A stretch of DNA of 64,000 nucleotides, taken from the NCBI GenBank assembly GCA_016191815.1, contig JACPVI010000016.1, positions 1 to 64,000 on the forward strand, read 5' to 3'. The position numbers and the translations under genes are program-made. Source of the DNA: Myxococcales bacterium (GTDB taxonomy: Bacteria; Myxococcota; Myxococcia; Myxococcales; Myxococcaceae). Below, piece after piece: positions 34,004 to 43,697 of the stretch (positions are counted from its first letter, which is position 1; each line of letters opens with the position of its first letter). Below the pieces are notes generated by a model, which worked only from the letters and a program-made list of their open reading frames with translations, had not been told where the DNA came from and made no database searches.

Positions 34004-35185
34004 TCAGCCGAGGGGCCTCACGAAGAACGCCTTGAGGTAGTCGGTCTCCGGCAGCGAAGAGAGGACCGGGTGATCGATGCCCGCGCCCCGCCGCTCGAGG
34101 ATCTGCACTGGACGCTTCGCATCATCGGCTGCCTCCCGAAACATCCGCTCGAAGGCGTCCCGGGTCAGCTTCCCCGAACAGGAGCAACTCACCAGCAGCC
34201 CCTCCGGGCGGAGGATTCTCAGCGCCCGCAAGTTCAGCTCGTGGTAGGCGCGCAGCGCCGCGTCCAGCCCCTCCTTCCGCTTGGCGAAGGCGGGAGGGTC
34301 CAGGACCACCACATCGAAAAGACGCCCCTCGCGGTCGAGGCCTTTCAACACGTCGAAGGCGTTCGCGTTCATTACCTCCACATTGGCCCGGCCGTTCTCC
34401 GCGGCGTTCTCCTTCGCCCGAGCGGCGGCCCGCTTTTCCTGCTCGACCGCGATCACCCGCTCGCACTTCACCGCCAAGGAGAGCGCGAATCCCCCGTGGT
34501 AGCTGAACGCATCCAGCGCCTCGCCTCGGCCCAGCTCCCCCGCCCGGAGATGGTTGTCCGCTTGATCGAGGAACGAGCCGGTCTTGAAGTCCTCGCGGAG
34601 GTCGACCGCAAAGCGGTTCTCCCCTTCGCGGAAGTGCGCCTTCTCCGGCCGGCCCGAAAGCACGCGCACTTCCCGGGGGAGCCCCTCGAAGTCGCGGCCC
34701 GCCCCATCGTCGCGCCCCAGGATGTCCGGGGCGCCGGTGAGCTCGGCGAGCAGCCGCGCCAAAAGCTCCTTGCGCGCGTCCATGCCCTCCGACAGGCACT
34801 GCATCACCAGCGCGTGGCCGTACCTGTCCACGAACAGCCCCGGCAACAAGTCGGATTCGCCGTGCACCAGGCGAAGGGCCTCGCGGGAGGCGAGGGTTCG
34901 GCGGCGGTCGATGGCGGCCTCGAGGCGCCGACGGAAGAAGCCCTCGTCGATTGCCTCCTCCCTCGGGCCCTTCCGAGTGAGGAGCCTGAGCGCGAGCTGG
35001 GAGCCCTGCGAGTAGAGCGCCTGGCCGATCAGGTTCCCTTGGGGATCCACTACCGTCACCGCCGCTCCGCGCTCGGAGGTTTCGGGCGAACGCCGAAGCT
35101 CCGCGCGGTAGCACCAGGGATTGTGCCGGCGGAGCTTCTGCGCGGCGCGGGCGCTGACCACCGCCATCGGGCCGGGCTCGCTCAC
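34004..35185 (-). CDS. rlmI: 23S rRNA m5C1962 methyltransferase (RlmI-like)
   Basis: A 393-residue SAM-dependent methyltransferase with an N-terminal PUA domain (SARAAQKLRRHNPWCYRAEL) and a Rossmann core. Family motifs are DLLPGLFVDRYG, REDFKTGSFLDQADN, LDAFSYHGGFAL (AdoMet loop), VIAVEQEKRA and FDVVVLDPPAFAKRK, followed by LLVSCSCSG with the conserved Cys residues used in m5C chemistry. ATG 35185 is used; ATG 35167 gives a slightly shorter start. A terminator hairpin follows. Confidence 0.9.
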   Translation of the reverse strand: MSEPGPMAVVSARAAQKLRRHNPWCYRAELRRSPETSERGAAVTVVDPQGNLIGQALYSQGSQLALRLLTRKGPREEAIDEGFFRRRLEAAIDRRRTLASREALRLVHGESDLLPGLFVDRYGHALVMQCLSEGMDARKELLARLLAELTGAPDILGRDDGAGRDFEGLPREVRVLSGRPEKAHFREGENRFAVDLREDFKTGSFLDQADNHLRAGELGRGEALDAFSYHGGFALSLAVKCERVIAVEQEKRAAARAKENAAENGRANVEVMNANAFDVLKGLDREGRLFDVVVLDPPAFAKRKEGLDAALRAYHELNLRALRILRPEGLLVSCSCSGKLTRDAFERMFREAADDAKRPVQILERRGAGIDHPVLSSLPETDYLKAFFVRPLG

Positions 35186-35198
35186 CCCGGGCGACCTA

Positions 35199-36443
35199 CT
35201 ACTCGAGCCCCCTCGCCGCCAGCTCGAAATCGTCCTCTCCGCGCAGATGGCCGATCTCGTGCAAGAGCGTGACCTGGATTTGCTCGATCAGCTCCTCCTT
35301 CGACTTCACCGCGCGGGCGAGGTTCCGCCGGTAGAGCGCCACCGAGCGGCAGGGCTCGCCTGGGGCGAGATCCTCCGGAGCGCAGCGCTCGCTGAGTGGC
35401 GGACCGCGGAACAACCCGAGGATGGCCGGCGACAAGGGCGGCTCGCCGGAGAGGAGGTCGTCGTCCCGGGGCAGCTCCTCCGCGGTCACCGGCACCCCGG
35501 CCAGGTCGCGGCGCATGTCCTGGGGCAGGCCGGCCACCGCTCGCGTCACCTCCGCGCGGAACTCCTCCTCCGGGAGGATCTGCGGCTCGGGGAAGTCGTC
35601 GGAGTCCAGCTCCCGGGCCCTATTGAAGTGCCTCTCGGCCGCCTTCCATCTCCCCTCCCGCTCCAGGAGCAGCCCGAGGTGGTGGTGGGCGTGGGCGCTC
35701 CTTTGCGAGTCGGCGAGCAAGTCGGTGAAGGCCGGCTTGGCCTCGGCGAAGCGGCATAGCTCGAAGAGCGCCACCGCGCGCTCGTAGCGGGCCTCCGCGT
35801 CGCCCGGCTCCAGCCTCAGCATCTCCTCGGCGCGCTCCAGCGCGTCGCGCGCCTGCCCGAGGTCGTTGAAGGCCATCGCCGAGAGGAGGGCGAACTCGGC
35901 CACCAGCTGATTCTCCCCCTGCTCGTCGGCCAGCTCGAGCCCGCGCTCGGCGTACAAAGAGCCCAGCTCGTCGCGCTCCCGGTTGGAGGGGAGGCTCACC
36001 GCGTACAGATGGGCGGCGCCGAGCAAGGCGTCGAGGTGGCGCGGCTCCAGGGCCAGCGCCCGCGCGTAGGCGAGCTGCGCCTCCTCGAACCGCCCGAGCG
36101 CAGAGAGCGCGGCGCCCCGCTCGGAGTGGGCTTGGGGATCGTCCGGAGTGAAGGCGCAGGCCTGCGCGGCGCAGGAGAGCGCGTCTTCGAACTTTCCCTG
36201 GTCATAGTACTTGCGCGCTGCCTCCAGCGGCTCCTGGCCCTCGCTGCGGCAGACGGAGAGCGGTGTCAGGCGCGGCAGCGAGACCGTGGGGTGCGAAGCC
36301 TCGGGTTTGCTCGCCGCTCCGGCCGATCTCTCCGGGCCCCGGTTTGGCGAAGGAGCAGTCTGCTTCTCTCTCGGATCCCTCTGGCAGGCGACGCAGGCGA
36401 AGAAGAGCAGAGCGATCCAGGGCCGCCCGAACATGTCCCGCAT
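35199..36443 (-). CDS. TPR lipoprotein with C-terminal zincin-like metallopeptidase domain
   Basis: A 414-residue lipoprotein (LLFFACVAC lipobox, Cys at 20). Residues about 70-290 are TPR repeats. The last 100 residues are a zincin-like domain of the metallopeptidase family-1 kind, with QVTLLHEIGHLRGEDDFEL giving HExxH plus the downstream acidic cluster. TPR binding and a weak zinc peptidase on one lipoprotein suggest quality control or processing in the periplasm. The second ATG at 36434 also fits the signal peptide. Confidence 0.8.
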   Translation of the reverse strand: MRDMFGRPWIALLFFACVACQRDPREKQTAPSPNRGPERSAGAASKPEASHPTVSLPRLTPLSVCRSEGQEPLEAARKYYDQGKFEDALSCAAQACAFTPDDPQAHSERGAALSALGRFEEAQLAYARALALEPRHLDALLGAAHLYAVSLPSNRERDELGSLYAERGLELADEQGENQLVAEFALLSAMAFNDLGQARDALERAEEMLRLEPGDAEARYERAVALFELCRFAEAKPAFTDLLADSQRSAHAHHHLGLLLEREGRWKAAERHFNRARELDSDDFPEPQILPEEEFRAEVTRAVAGLPQDMRRDLAGVPVTAEELPRDDDLLSGEPPLSPAILGLFRGPPLSERCAPEDLAPGEPCRSVALYRRNLARAVKSKEELIEQIQVTLLHEIGHLRGEDDFELAARGLE

Positions 36444-36495
36444 GGTACGGCACTTTTCGGTCGGTGGGCAGGCCGTGCGGCGGGCGAGCGGACTC

Positions 36496-37455
36496 TCAGG
36501 TCAGCGAGGCGTCGAAGAGCGCGAGCTGGGAAGGGGTGTCCCGGCGCGGGGACTTCGGAGCCGGCGATTCGGCGGCGGGAAGCAGCCCCACCCGCTCGCA
36601 GAGCCGGTGGAAGCTGGAGTGCAGCTCCGCCTTCTCCTCCTCGGTGGGCGGCCGGCGTCCGAGCACACGGCGGAACCTGGCGGCCAGCTCCGGGTAGGCG
36701 GTGGTGACGTGCGCCAGGAAGGTCTCCCGCTGCCCGGGGCCAAGCTGCAGCATCGACACCCCGGCGAAGCGGGCCCCGGCGTTGGAGGCGCGCACCAAGA
36801 GCGGCTCGAGGCCCAGCTCTTCCTCCTCCAGCCCGGGCATCACCGGCGAGACCATCAGGCCCACCTTCACCCCGGCCCGGGAGAGCGCCTCCAGGGCCGC
36901 CAGCCGGCGGAAGGCCGAGGGGGCCAAAGGCTCGAGCAGCCGGTTCACCCGGTCATCGAGCGAGCCGATGGAGAGGGTGACGGTGACGTCGCCCTTGCGG
37001 GAAAGCTCGCGGATCAGATCCGCGTCGCGGGCGATCAGCGAGGAGCGGGTGTGAATGCGCAGGTCCACCGTCTCCAGCTCCTCGAGCGCGGCGAGGATGG
37101 ACCGGGTGAGGCGGAAGTGCTCCTCCGCCGGTTGCCAGGGCTCGGTGGCGGTGCCCAGATGGATCGGCCGATCGAGCGCCGCGGCCTCCAGCTCGCGCCT
37201 TAGCACCTCGACGGAGTTGGTCTTCACCGCGATCCGCTTCTCGAAGGAGAGCCAGCCGGCGAAGTCCTTCCGGTCCAGCCTGAGGTGGCAGAAGGTGCAA
37301 CCGAAGGCGCAGCCATCGTACGGGTTGATCGCCCACCGCCAGCCGCCCTCCGGCGACGGCTCCCGCCGGAGCAGCGTCCTCACTTTGAGATCGATGTGGC
37401 TCGCCACCCGCTCGGTGGCCCGGCCTTCCTGGTGGGACGCGATCGGCGCCTGCAT
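36496..37455 (-). CDS. Radical SAM protein of the spore photoproduct lyase (Rv2578c-like) group
   Basis: A 319-residue radical SAM enzyme with NPYDGCAFGCTFCHLR, giving the C-x3-C-x2-C cluster site, followed by LGTATEPWQPAE and LSIGSLDD as in SPL/Rv2578c-type proteins. These are often annotated as intein-free Rv2578c homologues; the reaction is not established. The last 40 residues are Pro/Ser-rich and not conserved. It stands alone, 267 bases after the DHH gene. Confidence 0.85.
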   Translation of the reverse strand: MQAPIASHQEGRATERVASHIDLKVRTLLRREPSPEGGWRWAINPYDGCAFGCTFCHLRLDRKDFAGWLSFEKRIAVKTNSVEVLRRELEAAALDRPIHLGTATEPWQPAEEHFRLTRSILAALEELETVDLRIHTRSSLIARDADLIRELSRKGDVTVTLSIGSLDDRVNRLLEPLAPSAFRRLAALEALSRAGVKVGLMVSPVMPGLEEEELGLEPLLVRASNAGARFAGVSMLQLGPGQRETFLAHVTTAYPELAARFRRVLGRRPPTEEEKAELHSSFHRLCERVGLLPAAESPAPKSPRRDTPSQLALFDASLT

Positions 37456-37722
37456 CTGCCGCCTTCCTTTCTCCCCCGGCCCCGGCCCGAGGGGCGAAAA
37501 GTTGACACGCGTGACAATGCGTGCCGCGACAAGCTGAGCATCGCCACTGGGTCTGACAACACGCCCCCGAAGACACGTATTGCCGATGCGTACACTGGCC
37601 TACAAATCGGCCTTGGCGCAGGCGAGACACTGTTTAGGCGCGAAAACACTGAGCCGCGCAATGCTCAAAGTCAGACGTTTTTCACGCCTCGCCTAAGCGT
37701 CGGCTGTCGCACATTGCGCTGA

Positions 37723-38679
37723 TCAGCGGCGCAGCTCGGCGAGGACTTCCCTGGCCACCTCGCGGGCGCGCTCGAGCTGACCGGGGCCGAAGCTGACCGC
37801 CGCCACCACCGGGTGGCCGCCGCCGCCGTAGCGCTCGGCGATGCGGGCGAGATCGTGAGTGCGCGCCTCGGGCCGCCAGGGGTTGGAGCCGATGGACACC
37901 TTGGCGCGCTTGTCGCCCTTGCCCACCCAGACCGTGTAGCGCGCCTCGGGGAAGAGGTAGTAGCCGATGAACTTGTTCAGGCTCTCGAAACCCTCGTCGG
38001 CAATGTCGAAGAAGACCACTCCCTTTTCCAGTGCGGCCTTTTCGCGCACCACCTCGATCGACTTGCGGTGCTTGGCGAGGAGCGGCTCGAGCGGGCCCTT
38101 GACGCAAGGGAACTCGGCGATCTCTTCCAGCGAGGCCGATTGCAGCTCCTGGATGAGCCGGCGGGTGAAGGCGGGATCGCGGTTGGCCTCGAGCACGGTC
38201 ATGATCCGCAAGGCGGGCCGCTCCAGCTCCACCGCCATCTTGGGGCTGTCGAAGAGCGCCCCGTCGATGATCTCCGCCCAGTGGATCAGCCCGGCGAGCG
38301 GGCGGGGGTCGAAGCCGAAGCGGTCGCGGCAGACATCGGCCAGAAAGCCGGTGCAGCTCTTGCGGGTGGGGTCGTGGAACTTCCGGCCGCTCTTGTCGGC
38401 GCGGAAGTGCTCCTCGTCGCCCGGCCGCTGGAAGGCGGACTGGTGGTGGTCGAACCACCAGACAAGCCGCGCGTCCTGGGAGTAGCGGAAGTCGACGATC
38501 GCGTTCTCCTCTCCCTGGAACACCGCCGGGTCGATCGGCTCTCCGCCGGCCTTGTGCGCGAGTCCCTGGTAGGTCAGCTCGGCGCCCGGGTTCACCCGCT
38601 CGCGGTAGAAGCGGGAGAAGACCGCGGCGCTGGAGGCGCCGTCGAAGCAGTTGTCGTGGAAGAGGACGTGGACTCGCAT
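37723..38679 (-). CDS. DHH-family phosphoesterase
   Basis: A 318-residue protein of the DHH/DHHA1 superfamily, which cleaves phosphodiesters such as oligoribonucleotides or cyclic dinucleotides. The first metal motif reads HDNCFDGASSA, the second is the DHH-type triad in WWFDHHQSAF, and the DHHA1 part ends with ERYGGGGHPVVAAVSF, the GGGHP nucleotide-binding signature. Length is normal for NrnA-like enzymes. The substrate cannot be told from the sequence. Confidence 0.87.
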   Translation of the reverse strand: MRVHVLFHDNCFDGASSAAVFSRFYRERVNPGAELTYQGLAHKAGGEPIDPAVFQGEENAIVDFRYSQDARLVWWFDHHQSAFQRPGDEEHFRADKSGRKFHDPTRKSCTGFLADVCRDRFGFDPRPLAGLIHWAEIIDGALFDSPKMAVELERPALRIMTVLEANRDPAFTRRLIQELQSASLEEIAEFPCVKGPLEPLLAKHRKSIEVVREKAALEKGVVFFDIADEGFESLNKFIGYYLFPEARYTVWVGKGDKRAKVSIGSNPWRPEARTHDLARIAERYGGGGHPVVAAVSFGPGQLERAREVAREVLAELRR

Positions 38680-38687
38680 CGCCTCGA

Positions 38688-39752
38688 CTACTTAATCGAA
38701 AGGCTGGCGCCGATCTGCTCGAACACCGCGCGGCCCACCCGAGGGTCGGGGTCCTGCGCCACCACCGCCAGCATGGCCAGTCGGCCGTCGGGCAGCTTTC
38801 CGCACGAGAGCCGGCCCACCGCTCCCGAGGCGGTGCGAAGCTCGAGCACCAAACCCGAGCTGCCGAAGGCCCCCGGCGCCGGGCTGCCGAGCGGCACGGG
38901 AGGGTTGGTGCCCCCGAGCACCCGCAGGTGCTCCTGGCAGCCGCCGATGAGCTGCGAGCCGGGATCGCGATCGATGGTGAGGGCGCCGTAGATGCGCTTG
39001 GCGCGGTTGCCGAAGCCGAAGCTGCGCGCGGAGGCGGTGGCCAAGGGAAGGTGCAGGTGCGGCAGCATCTCCTCGCGGCTCAGGGCGCGGTAGCCGTCGG
39101 GGACCTGGAGCTGGAAGCCGTGCTCCTCGCTCATCAGCCGGACCTCGCCGGCCTTCGGGTTGGAAGTGCCCACGGCCAGCCCGACGATGGCCAGCCCGGT
39201 GGCGACGATTCCGAGGGCGAGGCCGGCGTTCCGCCGGGCGGTGCTCGGCTCTCCGATCACCACCAGCAGCACGGTGGCGGCGTGGCCGACGAAGGCCAGG
39301 TGGAGGAGAGCGGCGAAGTCGCCCTGGGCTAGCGAAACCGAGACTCCGAGCTGGAAGAGCCCTCCGAGCTGGGCGACGAGCTTCGCCGGCCCCAGGCCGA
39401 TCCACAGAGCGAGAGCCATGGCCAGGTCCAGCGCGGCGATCGCGAAGATCCACTTCGGCTCGTCCAACTGCGAGAGCACTCCGCCTGCGCGGAGGAACCA
39501 GATCACCGCTCCCAGGGTGAGCACCGCCGCCGGCTGGGCCGGATGCGCGAAGACCGACCCGGTGACGCTCCCTCCCATCGCGGTGGGCTCGGAGTCGACG
39601 CTGTCCCGAAGGCGATCGAGCGGCCTCCCCTTGGCGCGCTTGTGCATGGGGAGGAAGGCGAACGGCTCGCCGCACTTGGGGCAGGCCTCGGCGCCCGCGG
39701 CGATCGGGCTGTGCCCGCAGTTGGGGCAGAGGGTCTCCGGCTTGGCCATCAT
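38688..39752 (-). CDS. Zinc-ribbon membrane protein, hypothetical
   Basis: A 354-residue protein with an N-terminal zinc ribbon (LCPNCGH...EACPKCGEPF), four or so membrane helices in residues about 60-180, and a C-terminal soluble domain (EEHGFQLQVPDGYRALS...). The family is not recognised. ATG 39752 overlaps the TGA of the preceding lipoprotein gene (ATGATGA arrangement), tying it to the TonB-receptor operon. Confidence 0.7.
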   Translation of the reverse strand: MMAKPETLCPNCGHSPIAAGAEACPKCGEPFAFLPMHKRAKGRPLDRLRDSVDSEPTAMGGSVTGSVFAHPAQPAAVLTLGAVIWFLRAGGVLSQLDEPKWIFAIAALDLAMALALWIGLGPAKLVAQLGGLFQLGVSVSLAQGDFAALLHLAFVGHAATVLLVVIGEPSTARRNAGLALGIVATGLAIVGLAVGTSNPKAGEVRLMSEEHGFQLQVPDGYRALSREEMLPHLHLPLATASARSFGFGNRAKRIYGALTIDRDPGSQLIGGCQEHLRVLGGTNPPVPLGSPAPGAFGSSGLVLELRTASGAVGRLSCGKLPDGRLAMLAVVAQDPDPRVGRAVFEQIGASLSIK

Positions 39753-40654
39753 CGGGGCTTGATCCTCGCCCGCCGGACGAGCCACGACTGTCCGCCGCGG
39801 CCGTCGCGGACCACCGCCCAGAATGTCACCTCTTCCCGTGCGGAGCTCTTCGAGGGGGTCCACTCCACCCGGTGGCGGCTCCTCTGCCCGCCGAGGTCGG
39901 TGCCTCCGGTCTCGTCCGGAGAGATCCGCCCGGAGGTGGAGTGCCAGGAGATCTTCCAGCTCTCCTGTAGCTGGACCGGCCTCAGCTTGAAGCTCGGCAC
40001 CACGTAGGGCTCTTCGAGGCCCTCCAGGCTGTCGGGCTCGATGCGAAAGAGGCCGGCGCCGGCGAGCTCGGGCGGCTCCTCGCCCCAGCTCTCCGCGTCC
40101 AAGCGGAGTCCGGGCAATTGCGGGGTGAGGTTCTGCTTCATCTCCCTAAAGAAGCGGCAGCTGAACACCATCAGCTTCCGGGCGAACACCTCTTCCTCGC
40201 CCGCCTTGAGGCGGAGGCTGAGCGGCAACCGCAGCCCGCCCAGGCCCTTGTACTCGTCCTGCTCGGCCACGCGCTGGAGGAGCGGGGTGCCGTCCTCCAG
40301 CAGGGTGGCGCCGGGGGAGATCCCCAGCTTGAGCTCCCCGGCGGTGGCTTCGCCGCTCCGCAGCTTGATCCGATCGCCCGCTCGCGAGCAGGTGCGGTCG
40401 GAGGGATGGGCGCAGGCAACCAGCTCGTACTGGATGGTCCGCCCCTCGCCCGCCGGATCGGCGATGAGCGCGGTGAAGGTGACTCTCGAGGCGAAGACCG
40501 CCAGCACGTCGGGGTCCTCCACGCAGGCGGGGGCCATCAGCTCCGGGGGCTCGAGGGATATCCCGAGCACTCGAAGGTCCTTCACCAGGCTGGGGTTGTC
40601 CTGCGGCCCCACGCAGGCGGCGGCCACGGCGAGCAGCGGGGCCACAGGGCGCAT
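39749..40654 (-). CDS. Hypothetical lipoprotein downstream of a TonB-dependent receptor
   Basis: A 301-residue lipoprotein with signal LLAVAAAC (lipid Cys at 14). The mature part is rich in beta strands; VTFTALIADPAGEGRTIQYELVAC and the closing EVTFWAVVRDGRGGQSWLVRRARI look like Ig-like modules. No family is recognised. Its ATG overlaps the stop of the receptor gene (TGATG) and its stop overlaps the next ATG, so the three are translationally coupled. Likely role: surface partner of the receptor (inference). Confidence 0.75.
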   Translation of the reverse strand: MRPVAPLLAVAAACVGPQDNPSLVKDLRVLGISLEPPELMAPACVEDPDVLAVFASRVTFTALIADPAGEGRTIQYELVACAHPSDRTCSRAGDRIKLRSGEATAGELKLGISPGATLLEDGTPLLQRVAEQDEYKGLGGLRLPLSLRLKAGEEEVFARKLMVFSCRFFREMKQNLTPQLPGLRLDAESWGEEPPELAGAGLFRIEPDSLEGLEEPYVVPSFKLRPVQLQESWKISWHSTSGRISPDETGGTDLGGQRSRHRVEWTPSKSSAREEVTFWAVVRDGRGGQSWLVRRARIKPR

Positions 40655-43296
40655 CAGAAGCTCCCTCGCACGCCGACGATGGGCAGGATGGGGATGCCAG
40701 GCACCTCGACCTCCTCGCGGTAACGGTAGTCGAACCACGTCGCCTCGACGTTCTGGGCGTAATACACGTTCTGCACGTCGAGGTAGGCGGTCAGGGTCCA
40801 GCTCTCGAAGAGCCAGCTCCGGTCGAGCCGGAGGTCGAGCTGGTGGAAGTCCCGGAACCTCGCCGAGCGGAATTCGCCGAAGGTGCCCGAGAAGGCGTTG
40901 GAGTCGGCGTTGTACAAATCGTAGCGATGGTCGAGCGGAGTCTTCGGCCGGCCGGTGACGAAGCGGAAGCGCGCTCCCAGCTCGAAGCTCCACGGCAGCC
41001 GGTAGCTCCCCACCGCGGTGAGGATATGGGTCTGGTCGTTCGATGAGACGAAGTACTTGTCCTGCCCCACCCGGCTCGACTCGGAGCGGTTGAGCGTGTA
41101 GGCGATCCAGCCGAAGAATTCGCGGGTGACGTCGTGGCGCAAGAGCAGCTCGAGGCCGTACGCGCGGCCGAGCCCCTGATTGGAGAAGCGCTCGCGCGTC
41201 ACGCTGCCGTCCTCGTTGGCGTAGATGCGCCCCGGCGACGACACGTTTTCGAAGCGGCGGTTGAAGTAGCCGGTGAGGTCGAGTTGGATGACGTCGGTGA
41301 GCTTCTGCTCCACCCCCAGGCTGGTCTGCAGGGCCTTCTCGTGGGTGAGGCCCGGGTTGCCGAAGGGCGGCTCCTCCATGTCGGTGACGTCGGGCGGCTG
41401 GGCGTACAGCCCGACCGAACCCTTGACCGTGGTTGCCTCGGTGGCGGCGAAGCGCAGGAAGAGCCTGGGCTCGAACGCCCAGCGCGTCTGGCCGGAGAGG
41501 AAGGCATGGCTCGCCCTCAGGCCCGGAGTGACGGTGAGCGGCCCGGACTTGATGTCCAGCTCGGAGAAGACCGCTCCGTCGTAGGAGTCGATGTCGCGGG
41601 AGATCCGCTGCATCGAGGCCTGCGGGTCCGCGCCAGGGAAATCGACGTACTGGGTGTCGCCGATGAAGGGGATCTCCGCCTCGCCCCGGAGGTGGTCCCA
41701 CAAGAGGTCCACCCCGGCCCGAGCGGTGAGCCACCCGGTCAGCTCGAGCGAGAGGTCCTCCCTCAGGCCGACCTCGTACTCGTCGGCGCGGACCGAGGAC
41801 ACCCCGAAGTTCGCAGCGCCGAGGTCGTACCCGAGATACGGCGTCAGGGTGAAGGAGAGGCCGCCCTTGCGGTAGGTCCAGTTGCCCACCACTCTGTGGA
41901 AGAGGGTGTGGATGTCGAGGTTGACGTCGCGGTTTCTCCCGCCTCCGGTGGCCACCACCTTGAGGACGTCGTCCGAGCCGAACGCCATCAGGTAGTAGCT
42001 CGAGCGGCCGCCGGAGGATGGCTCTTCCCTTCGCCGCTCACCCACGTCCAGGCGGACCTGGTAGTCCCAATAGCGGGGGAGCACCATCAGCGTGCCGCCC
42101 TCCGGATCCTTGGGGAGGAGCAGCGGGATGAGCGCGTCGATGTAGCTGCGGCGCGCCGCCGCCGCGAGGGAGACGCCGGGCACGATCGGCGCCTCGAAGA
42201 ACAGGCTGGAGTCCTGCAGGTCCACCTTGGCGACTCCGTGGAAGGTGTCGCTCGCGCCCTTGCGGGTGGCCACGTCGACGATGCCGCCGACTGCGCGGCC
42301 GTAGTGCGCCCCGAAGCCGCCGGGGAAGAAGTCGATCCGGTCCAGGAACTCGCCGTTCACCACCGAGGGCCCGCCGCCCAGATGGTAGAGGATGGGCACT
42401 TCCACTCCGTCGAGGAAGGTGAGCGTCTGGTCCGGGCTGGCACCCCGCACGATCAGCGCGCCCGAGATGAAGGGAGCCCTGGCCACCCCAGGGAAGTTCT
42501 GCAGCACCCGCACCGGGTCGCCGAAGGAGCCGGGAATCTTCTGCAGCTCCTGCCGCTCCAGGGTGCGGCGCACCACTTCCTTCTTCTCCCGGGTGCCGCG
42601 CACCACCGTCTCGAAGCCGGCCGCCTTGGGCAGCAGGTGGTAGACCACCTCGGTTGTTTCTCCTGGCGAGAGTTGCTCGGCCGTCTCGTAGAGGTGGAAG
42701 CCGTTGGCCACCACCTTCACCCGGCACTCGCCCGCAGGGACGGTCAGCTCGAAGCGGCCGTCCTCCGAGGAGACCGTCTCCGGTAGGGAGGGATCGTCGC
42801 CGCACCGCACCGTGGCCGCGCCGATCCGGTTGCGGCTTCCGCGGGCTACCAATTCGCCCTTGAGCGTCGCCGTCGCCGGGAGAGGAGGTGGCTCAGGAGG
42901 TTTCTCCAGGACGAAGTGGTAGACGTAGTCCATCTGCACGGTGGCTGGCCTGCCGTCGACCTCCGCCGGCCGGAAGCGGAAGCGCCGCACCGCCTCCGCC
43001 GCCGCTTCGTCGAAGCCGTGGCCAGCGGACCTCGTGACTGCCGCCTCCGACACCTGACCGGTCTCGTCGATGGTCAATCGCAGGCCGACCTCGGCCTGGA
43101 GGCCGGCATCGAAGGCGTCCTTGGGATACTCGGCGCGCGCATCCCCGAGGAGCTCGGGAGCGCGGGTCAGCACCGGTACGTGGACGCCCGCGTCGACCTC
43201 TTCGCGGCGCACTGTCTCTTCGAAGGCGTGAGCGGGTGCGGCGGCCAGCACGGACAGCAGCAGCGCGCGGCGCAGTTGGGCCAAGGTGCGGCGCAT
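40654..43296 (-). CDS. TonB-dependent outer-membrane receptor with N-terminal TonB-like domain
   Basis: An 880-residue protein. After a signal peptide (LLLSVLAAAPAHA) comes a TonB C-terminal-like domain of about 100 residues (LRLTIDETGQVSEAAVTRS...AVRRFRFRPAEVDG), then a carboxypeptidase-regulatory-like beta domain (LKGELVARGSRNRIGAATV). The plug follows with VLQNFPGVAR and LIVRGASPDQTLTFLDGVEVP, then a 22-strand-type barrel ending in TAYLDVQNVYYAQN. Such fused receptors occur in Myxococcota. The imported substrate is unknown. ATG 43296 gives the best signal peptide. It heads the three-gene operon running toward 38.7 kb. Confidence 0.9.
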   Translation of the reverse strand: MRRTLAQLRRALLLSVLAAAPAHAFEETVRREEVDAGVHVPVLTRAPELLGDARAEYPKDAFDAGLQAEVGLRLTIDETGQVSEAAVTRSAGHGFDEAAAEAVRRFRFRPAEVDGRPATVQMDYVYHFVLEKPPEPPPLPATATLKGELVARGSRNRIGAATVRCGDDPSLPETVSSEDGRFELTVPAGECRVKVVANGFHLYETAEQLSPGETTEVVYHLLPKAAGFETVVRGTREKKEVVRRTLERQELQKIPGSFGDPVRVLQNFPGVARAPFISGALIVRGASPDQTLTFLDGVEVPILYHLGGGPSVVNGEFLDRIDFFPGGFGAHYGRAVGGIVDVATRKGASDTFHGVAKVDLQDSSLFFEAPIVPGVSLAAAARRSYIDALIPLLLPKDPEGGTLMVLPRYWDYQVRLDVGERRREEPSSGGRSSYYLMAFGSDDVLKVVATGGGRNRDVNLDIHTLFHRVVGNWTYRKGGLSFTLTPYLGYDLGAANFGVSSVRADEYEVGLREDLSLELTGWLTARAGVDLLWDHLRGEAEIPFIGDTQYVDFPGADPQASMQRISRDIDSYDGAVFSELDIKSGPLTVTPGLRASHAFLSGQTRWAFEPRLFLRFAATEATTVKGSVGLYAQPPDVTDMEEPPFGNPGLTHEKALQTSLGVEQKLTDVIQLDLTGYFNRRFENVSSPGRIYANEDGSVTRERFSNQGLGRAYGLELLLRHDVTREFFGWIAYTLNRSESSRVGQDKYFVSSNDQTHILTAVGSYRLPWSFELGARFRFVTGRPKTPLDHRYDLYNADSNAFSGTFGEFRSARFRDFHQLDLRLDRSWLFESWTLTAYLDVQNVYYAQNVEATWFDYRYREEVEVPGIPILPIVGVRGSF

Positions 43297-43460
43297 TAAA
43301 GGGGCAGGGACGCGCACCGGCAACCACCAGCTGGCCCGCTGTGCTCCCCGAACGGATTACAGCCGTTCACCTCGACCGGAGGGAAACCCCTCGTCCTCAC
43401 GCGCACTCCCTGACGGCACATCGCCTGCTTGCCTGTCCTGGCGAAGCAAGGAGGTCGCCC

Positions 43461-43673
43461 ATGGCGAGCGCAATCGGAAAGGCGGCAGCGCGAAGGGTGC
43501 GCCGGAAGGAGCGCGGGCTCGAATCGGGGGTGAGGCAAAAGGTGATGCTCAGTGTCGGCGAGCTGGTGGCCGCGGCGTTCGACGCGCTGGGGCAGGACGC
43601 CGAGAGGGTGGCGCGGGTGCTCGCCTCCCGCCCGATGGCATCGGCGGTGGGGCGGCGAATCGTCCTCTGCTGA
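43461..43673 (+). CDS. Small basic protein, 70 aa
   Basis: No known domain. A strong AAGGAGG stands 6 bases before ATG 43461. The product is helical (LSVGELVAAAFDALGQDAERVARVLASRPMA), with a basic N-terminus (ARRVRRKERG). The helix pattern and small size resemble small DNA- or membrane-associated proteins, but no function can be assigned. It faces the long convergent gene to its right. Confidence 0.6.
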   Translation: MASAIGKAAARRVRRKERGLESGVRQKVMLSVGELVAAAFDALGQDAERVARVLASRPMASAVGRRIVLC

Positions 43674-43697
43674 GCATTCCCTTCGTCATCCGCTGTC

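Noticed and set aside
37456-37722. A small gene or RNA in the lower-GC gap between the radical SAM and DHH genes.
   Set aside because: No frame with a ribosome-binding site and no stable RNA fold could be recognised by eye.
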